From Deinococcus hopiensis KR-140 (GTDB lineage Bacteria; Deinococcota; Deinococci; Deinococcales; Deinococcaceae), in assembly GCA_943327755.2 (NCBI GenBank), contig CALPYF020000075.1:1-10802 (forward strand): a stretch of 10,802 nt of DNA. The letters are read 5' to 3'. Under the pieces are notes generated by a model, which was not told where the DNA came from, ran no database searches, and saw only the letters and a list, made by a program, of their open reading frames with translations. The position numbers and the translations under genes were made by a program. Positions 6,911 to 10,802 of this stretch are shown piece by piece (position 1 is the first letter of the stretch; each line of letters begins with the position of its first letter).

Positions 6911-7413
6911 CGCATTTCTTCAAGATCACTGTCCTGATGGCCCTCAGTTTGCTTGGTTCTGCCCAGGCTCAGTGCTGTGCACCCAGCCCCGAAGTGCGTG
7001 CGACCAGCGCGGCGCCAAACACGGCTGGCGCCCTCAATACCCGCGTGCAACTCACCTACGGCAAAACCCTCACCCTCAACGCGTATCGGGGCCAACCCCT
7101 GGTGCTGGCCGTATTCAGCACCACCTGTCCCTCGTGCATCACTGAACTCAAGGTGCTGGCACAGGCGCAGCGTGCGGGTGTGAAGGTGCTGCTGGTCTCC
7201 AGTCAGGACACCCTGCCGGAATTGACCCGGTTCATGCAGAAGCAGCGTCTCCCGTTCCCGGTCGGACGCGTCCCACCTGAATTCGTGGCGGGCCTGAACA
7301 TCCTCATGTACCCGACCGTTCTCGTATTGGACGCCAGTGGACGCGTTCAGGAGCGGGTCCAGGGCGCACTGAGTGCGGCCCGCCTCAGGACCATGCTGCA
7401 AGCCGCCCGGTAG
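6907..7413 (+). CDS. Secreted thioredoxin-like (TlpA-type) protein with vicinal Cys at the mature N-terminus
   Basis: This 168-residue protein has a Sec-type signal peptide (about residues 1-21, ending SAQA) followed by QCCAPS. After cleavage the mature chain would begin close to a vicinal cysteine pair (Cys23, Cys24). The lipobox rule is not met (AQAQ before Cys23), so it is probably not a lipoprotein. A thioredoxin-like domain follows from about 45 to 168, with the active site STTCPSCITE (Cys74, Cys77) and the cis-proline loop MYPTVLV (Pro136). It overlaps ccdA by 4 nt (ATGA). It is a second extracytoplasmic partner for CcdA, perhaps combining a metal-binding N-terminus, in the role of a MerP-like scavenger, with a redox domain. 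That combined role is inference; the fold and motifs are seen. Confidence 0.8.
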   Translation: MTHFFKITVLMALSLLGSAQAQCCAPSPEVRATSAAPNTAGALNTRVQLTYGKTLTLNAYRGQPLVLAVFSTTCPSCITELKVLAQAQRAGVKVLLVSSQDTLPELTRFMQKQRLPFPVGRVPPEFVAGLNILMYPTVLVLDASGRVQERVQGALSAARLRTMLQAAR

Positions 7414-7452
7414 AGCGTCCCCAAGGGAGGCACCACAGCCCTTTACATGCCC

Positions 7453-7459
7453 AAGGAGG
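7453..7459 (+). promoter_or_regulatory. Ribosome binding site fixing the start of the MerA-like reductase
   Basis: AAGGAGG with a 5-nt spacer precedes the ATG at 7465. An in-frame ATG lies 6 codons upstream (7447), but the nearest purine-rich stretch before it is about 17 nt away. The 7465 start is therefore preferred. Confidence 0.75.
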
Positions 7460-7464
7460 CCCGT

Positions 7465-8994
7465 ATGGCGCAGAACGCGAGCGACCGCACCCAGCCTGAT
7501 GTCAACAAAACTGAAGAAACACTCGACCAGGCCACGGCTGAATCTGTCGCCCGGCCGGCTGATCCTGCGGGCAAACCGGGTCAAGCCACGCCGACAGAGA
7601 CAGCCCCGTCAGGCCGTCATTACGATGTGATCGTGTTGGGGGGTGGGATGGCTGGTGTGCCACTCGCGCACCGCCTGGCGTATAAGGGGCTCCGGACCGC
7701 CCTGATTGAACGGGCGGAACTGGGCGGCACCTGCCTGAACCGAGGATGCATTCCGACCAAGACCATGATCGCTTCCGCTCGTATCGCGCATCAGGCGGCT
7801 GTGAGTGAGCAGTGGGGCGTGGAGACGGGCGAGGTGCGGGTGAACCTCAGCCGGGTGGTTGACCGCAAAGACGAACTGATCCGCAGCGTCCGCAGCGGAT
7901 CAGAGCGCAATGTCGCCCAGAACCAGAACGTCACTCTGATTCGCGGGAACGCGCGGTTCACCGGGGAACGCCGGCTGGTCGTCAATGGGGAGGAGATCAC
8001 AGCGGACAAAGTCTTCATTGCGGTGGGCACCCGCAATAGTGTCCCGCCCATTGAGGGTTTGGAAAGCGTGCCTTACCTGGATTCGACCAGCGCGATGGAA
8101 CTGCGGGACATCCCGGCCCACCTGGTCATTGTTGGGGGTGGATACATTGGCGTGGAGTTCGCCCAGATGTACCGCCGCTTCGGCAGTCAGGTGACGGTGC
8201 TGCAAAGCGCACCAACCCTGCTGGCGACGGAGGATGAGGACATCACCACGGCCCTGCGGGAAGCCCTGGTGGCCGAAGGAATTGAGGTGGTCGTGAATGC
8301 GCGTGTCATTCGCGTGGAGGGCGGTGACGGGGACGTCCAAGTCGCCGCAACAGTGAGCGGGCAGGAGACCTTGTTTTCTGGCACCCACCTGATGATCGCA
8401 GTGGGGCGGGTGCCCAATACTGACGGGCTGGGGCTGGAGACAGCCGGGGTCAACCTTGACGAGCATGGCTTTATCAAAATCAATGACCGGTTGGAGACGA
8501 CCGCCTCTGGGATTTGGGCCCTCGGGGACGTGCGGGGTGGGCCGATGTTCACGCACACCGCGCGGGACGATGCCCGAATTCTCTACCAGAACGTCATCAA
8601 GAACGCGGATCTCAGCATCAAGGACCGTGTGGTGCCGTGGGGCGTATTCACTGACCCACAGCTTGGACGGGTGGGCCTGTCTGAACGGGAGGCGCGCGAG
8701 GCGGGTTTCAAGCTGAAAATCGGGAAGTACGAGGCCCAGAAGGTGGCCAAGGCTCGTGCCAATGGGGAGACACGAGGCCTGATCAAGGTCGTTGCTGACG
8801 CTGAGACCGACCGGATTCTGGGAGCGTCCGTCCTGATGGCTGAGGGCGCAGAACTCGTGCACGAGTTCGTCACGGCCATGCAGCTCGGCGCGAAGTACAC
8901 CGACTTGCAGGACATGATTCACATCCACCCGACGCTCTCGGAAGGCTTGAATAACGCTCTGGGGGGCGTGCATTACGAAGAAGGTCTGGAATGA
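7465..8994 (+). CDS. MerA-like FAD/NAD(P) disulfide oxidoreductase (putative mercuric reductase)
   Basis: This 509-residue class I flavin disulfide reductase of the MerA/dihydrolipoamide dehydrogenase family would be expected to reduce Hg(II) to Hg(0), or a disulfide partner, with NAD(P)H. It has an FAD-binding motif (YDVIVLGGGMAG, about 53-64), a redox pair GGTCLNRGCIPTK (Cys90, Cys95), an NAD(P)-binding motif (VIVGGGYIGVEFA, about 221-233), the second FAD contact (GIWALGDV, about 349-356) and a C-terminal dimer domain. The first 50 residues look disordered; there is no GMTCxxC heavy-metal domain. The C-terminus ends HYEEGLE without the vicinal cysteines of classical MerA. It keeps HPTLSE (His488, Glu493), the His-Glu dyad of dithiol-oxidising relatives. 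Direct Hg(II) reduction is therefore plausible from context but not assured by sequence. It follows the redoxin gene after a short gap. Confidence 0.8.
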   Translation: MAQNASDRTQPDVNKTEETLDQATAESVARPADPAGKPGQATPTETAPSGRHYDVIVLGGGMAGVPLAHRLAYKGLRTALIERAELGGTCLNRGCIPTKTMIASARIAHQAAVSEQWGVETGEVRVNLSRVVDRKDELIRSVRSGSERNVAQNQNVTLIRGNARFTGERRLVVNGEEITADKVFIAVGTRNSVPPIEGLESVPYLDSTSAMELRDIPAHLVIVGGGYIGVEFAQMYRRFGSQVTVLQSAPTLLATEDEDITTALREALVAEGIEVVVNARVIRVEGGDGDVQVAATVSGQETLFSGTHLMIAVGRVPNTDGLGLETAGVNLDEHGFIKINDRLETTASGIWALGDVRGGPMFTHTARDDARILYQNVIKNADLSIKDRVVPWGVFTDPQLGRVGLSEREAREAGFKLKIGKYEAQKVAKARANGETRGLIKVVADAETDRILGASVLMAEGAELVHEFVTAMQLGAKYTDLQDMIHIHPTLSEGLNNALGGVHYEEGLE

Positions 8995-9059
8995 GCGGGA
9001 CGCTGGGGAATGGTCTGGGTCCGCTCCGTTCTCCTTACGGCCTGACGCGCTGGGGCTGA
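8991..9059 (+). CDS. 22-codon mini-ORF coupling the reductase and lnt genes
   Basis: ATG overlaps the reductase stop as ATGA (8991-8994), and the ORF closes with TGA at 9057-9059, sharing its last base with the lnt start (TGATG). The predicted peptide starts MSGTLGNGLGPLRS, with no recognised family. The double overlap would let ribosomes pass from the reductase to lnt by re-initiation. It may be a coupling device, a real small protein, or a degenerate 5' part of lnt, whose own N-terminus has the loosely similar GTLGRWGAVLRS. It is too short for codon statistics to prove it is coding. Confidence 0.3.
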   Translation: MSGTLGNGLGPLRSPYGLTRWG

Positions 9060-10606
9060 TGGGGCAGCCGAATCCACCAGGAACGCTGGGCCGCTGGGGG
9101 GCCGTCCTCCGGTCGGGCGCGGCTGGACTTGCGCTGGCCCTGCTGAGCGTGCCGTTCCTGTGGTCCTGGCTGGCTCCCTTGCCCCTGGCACTGCTGTTTC
9201 ATGAATTGAGCCAGGCAGGCTCCAGGCGCCGGGCGTTCCTGCTGGCGTTCGTGGCCGGACTGACCTTTTTCGGTGGGCATCTCGGCTGGTTGTTCGTGTC
9301 GTTCACTCGCCTGTTCGGTCCAGTGGGGGGGCTGCTCACGCTGCTGGTGGTTCCTCTTCTCGCGCTGAGTTGGGGGCTCATCGCCTTCCTGGCTTTTGAT
9401 CGCTCATCGAGGCAGACCCTCTTGGTCCTGCCACTCGTCTGGGTGGTGGGAGAATACGCCCGGACGCTGGGCCCCCTGGCGTTTCCCTGGGGTGCACTGG
9501 GGTACACCTGGCTCCCCACCCCACTGGTGCAAGCCGCGGACCTGGGTGGATGGAGTTTGCTCAGTCTGGTGACGACAGGAACGGCCGCTGCTCTGGCAGC
9601 ATTTGTCCGGGGCCACCGGTGGCCCCTGGTCACCTTGACAGGGGTCATTGTCGTGGGAACGGTGTATGGCACGACTCGCTCCCCACTGCCCCAGCCAGAC
9701 CAGACCGCTTTGATTGTGCAGGGTGCTGTGCCTCCCCTGGAGAAGGCCGTGAAACGGGAAGGCGCGGAGTTGGATGTCTATCTAGACCTAACCCGGCGGG
9801 CCTGGGCGGCCGGCCGGGTAGACCTGGTGGCCTGGCCAGAAAGTGCTTCTCCTTTTCCCCCGACTGATCCAGAGACGTTGGTAGCCCTGACAGAGCTGCG
9901 TGTACCGCTGGTCACGGGAGCGCCCACCCAGGAGGGCCGGCGGTACTGGAACAGTGCGTACGCGGTTGAGGGGCAGGTGACTGGCCGGTATGACAAGGTT
10001 CACCCTGTTCCGTTCGGGGAGTTCTTGCCCTGGCGCCAGGCGTTGACCCGGGTATACGATCCGGTGTTGGGGTTGTTCGGCCTCCGCCACATGCAGGGCG
10101 TTACTCCAGGGACGAGCTACCGTCCTCTTTCCCTGCGGCAGCTCCAGGTGGGCGCCTACATCTCCTATGAGTCCGTGTTTGCGCAGGCTGCTCGGACACT
10201 CACGGCCAGGGGGGCACGGGTGCTCGCGCACCTCTCCAATGACGCGTGGTTTGAAGGAACTGCAGGGAAGGAGCAGCACTTTCAGATGGGTCGTCTACGC
10301 GCCATTGAAACCCGCCGTTACGTCCTGCGGGCCAGTAACGACGGGATCAGCGGCGTGATAGATCCACTTGGTCAGGTGACGGTCCGTTTCCCTGAAGGCA
10401 CTCGTGGTGCGTTCCGCGCCTCGTTTGGTGAATACACCGATCTCACGCCTTACGTGCACTGGGGAGACTGGCCAGTGGTGCTGGCTGGGCTGCTGTGGGG
10501 GGCAGCCGTGGTCCTGGGACAGGCGTCAAAAGGGCGACGCTCTACTTCTGAACGTCGTCCCCAGTCGCGTGCGAATCCTGCCAGGGCGACTCGTCAGGTT
10601 GAATGA
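9059..10606 (+). CDS. lnt: Apolipoprotein N-acyltransferase (Lnt) homologue with Cys-to-Ser at the catalytic site
   Basis: Lnt transfers the third acyl chain to the N-terminal cysteine of lipoproteins in the inner membrane. This 515-residue protein has the family layout: an N-terminal membrane domain (about residues 15-205, several helices) followed by a nitrilase-type domain. Of the catalytic triad (E. coli Glu267, Lys335, Cys387), Glu261 in VAWPESASPF and Lys313 in YDKVHPVPFGEFLP are present. The cysteine of the usual CYE motif is Ser369 in YISYESVF (codon TCC, 10163-10165). HLSNDAWFEG and RAIETRRYVLRASNDG are well kept, so the fold is not decayed. No lipobox protein is visible among the upstream genes. 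The start follows TGATG coupling with a weak ribosome binding sequence. It could be an altered-function paralogue, an enzyme using serine, or inactive. Confidence 0.85.
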   Translation: MGQPNPPGTLGRWGAVLRSGAAGLALALLSVPFLWSWLAPLPLALLFHELSQAGSRRRAFLLAFVAGLTFFGGHLGWLFVSFTRLFGPVGGLLTLLVVPLLALSWGLIAFLAFDRSSRQTLLVLPLVWVVGEYARTLGPLAFPWGALGYTWLPTPLVQAADLGGWSLLSLVTTGTAAALAAFVRGHRWPLVTLTGVIVVGTVYGTTRSPLPQPDQTALIVQGAVPPLEKAVKREGAELDVYLDLTRRAWAAGRVDLVAWPESASPFPPTDPETLVALTELRVPLVTGAPTQEGRRYWNSAYAVEGQVTGRYDKVHPVPFGEFLPWRQALTRVYDPVLGLFGLRHMQGVTPGTSYRPLSLRQLQVGAYISYESVFAQAARTLTARGARVLAHLSNDAWFEGTAGKEQHFQMGRLRAIETRRYVLRASNDGISGVIDPLGQVTVRFPEGTRGAFRASFGEYTDLTPYVHWGDWPVVLAGLLWGAAVVLGQASKGRRSTSERRPQSRANPARATRQVE

Positions 10607-10655
10607 TGGTCGGGCTCCAAGAGCAGATCTGCGCGGGGAGAAACACTCCATGGCC

Positions 10656-10802
10656 TCAGTACCCGACACTTTCCGGCGATGTCGTCTGGGACGGCACCAA
10701 CAGGTGGATCAAGTCACACAGGCGTGATGACTCCCGGCTGAACGACCGGACCAGTTCCCGCAAGCCCATCTTCACCACGCTCCACGCCCGGCGACCATGC
10801 GC
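10656..10802 (-). CDS. 3' end of an unidentified leftward gene, possibly an IS transposase
   Basis: The last 147 bases read leftward as 48 sense codons and a TGA (10658-10656), with codon third positions strongly G/C, which supports real coding. The visible tail starts AHGRRAWSVVKMGLREL and ends TTSPESVGY. The basic GRRAWSV...GL pattern recalls the C-terminal tail of IS4-type transposases, but this is a weak resemblance. The start and any catalytic residues lie outside the window. It converges on lnt with about 50 bases between them, where no clear terminator was found. Confidence 0.4.
   Translation of the reverse strand, partial: AHGRRAWSVVKMGLRELVRSFSRESSRLCDLIHLLVPSQTTSPESVGY

Noticed and set aside
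6949..6984. Secreted redoxin as a lipoprotein substrate of the downstream Lnt
   Set aside because: The residues before Cys23 (AQAQ) do not satisfy the lipobox; a type I signal peptidase site after SAQA fits better.
7900..8973. A 357-codon minus-strand frame opposite the MerA-like gene
   Set aside because: The + strand carries full FAD and NAD(P) motifs; the antisense product has no recognisable features.
10520..10565. Inverted repeat GGGCGACG / CGTCGTCCC near the lnt 3' end as a terminator
   Set aside because: It lies inside the lnt coding region, needs a G-T pair, and has no T-run.
1..10802. CRISPR array, tRNA or rRNA genes
   Set aside because: No regularly spaced direct repeats and no tRNA- or rRNA-like stretches were seen on either strand.

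Overview
The window looks like an accessory region, plasmid or genomic island, of a high-GC bacterium, most likely Deinococcus or a close relative. Two things suggest this. Codon third positions are strongly G/C. The main promoter also puts a TANNNT-type -10 box only 6 nt before an ATG, the leaderless layout common in Deinococcota. The genus is an inference, not a proof.

The left third (1-3756) is the core of a Tn3-family transposon. A transposase gene (tnpA) runs leftward off the window edge and is broken by one +1 frameshift near 1088-1098. A TnpI-like tyrosine recombinase gene runs rightward from 2893. Between their divergent starts lies a probable resolution site: two 11-bp inverted arms around a 6-bp centre (2777-2804), plus further copies of the arm motif towards the recombinase gene. 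Neither terminal inverted repeat was found, so where the transposon ends is unknown.

The middle (3922-8994) is an unusual mercury and organomercury resistance cluster, all on the + strand and tightly packed. It starts with a MerR-family regulator. A promoter with a perfect 18-bp palindrome between -35 and -10 follows, overlapping the merR stop codon. The structural genes are: a CopZ-type zinc/[2Fe-2S] metallochaperone-like protein, a short MerB organomercurial lyase, a MerE-like mercury transporter, a membrane-anchored TlpA/ResA-type thioredoxin, a CcdA-type transmembrane thiol/electron conduit, a secreted thioredoxin-like protein with a CPSC site, and a MerA-like flavin disulfide reductase. 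Most junctions are 4-14 nt overlaps, so this is probably one transcript. No classical merT, merP, merC or merF is seen.

The likely logic, inferred, is as follows. MerR senses a divalent metal through Cys82, Cys125 and Cys130 and fires the promoter. MerE brings mercury in, and MerB cleaves C-Hg bonds. The Fe-S protein may hold or pass on Hg(II), and the flavoprotein reduces Hg(II) or a thiol partner. CcdA with the two thioredoxin-like proteins would carry reducing power across the membrane to keep outward-facing thiols free of disulfides or mercury. The flavoprotein lacks both the N-terminal metal-binding domain and the C-terminal Cys pair of classical MerA. Vicinal Cys pairs occur instead in four other proteins of the cluster.

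The right part (8991-10606) holds a 22-codon mini-ORF overlapping both neighbours and a full-length apolipoprotein N-acyltransferase (Lnt) homologue whose catalytic cysteine is replaced by serine. The last 147 bases carry the 3' end of an unidentified leftward gene, possibly another transposase.
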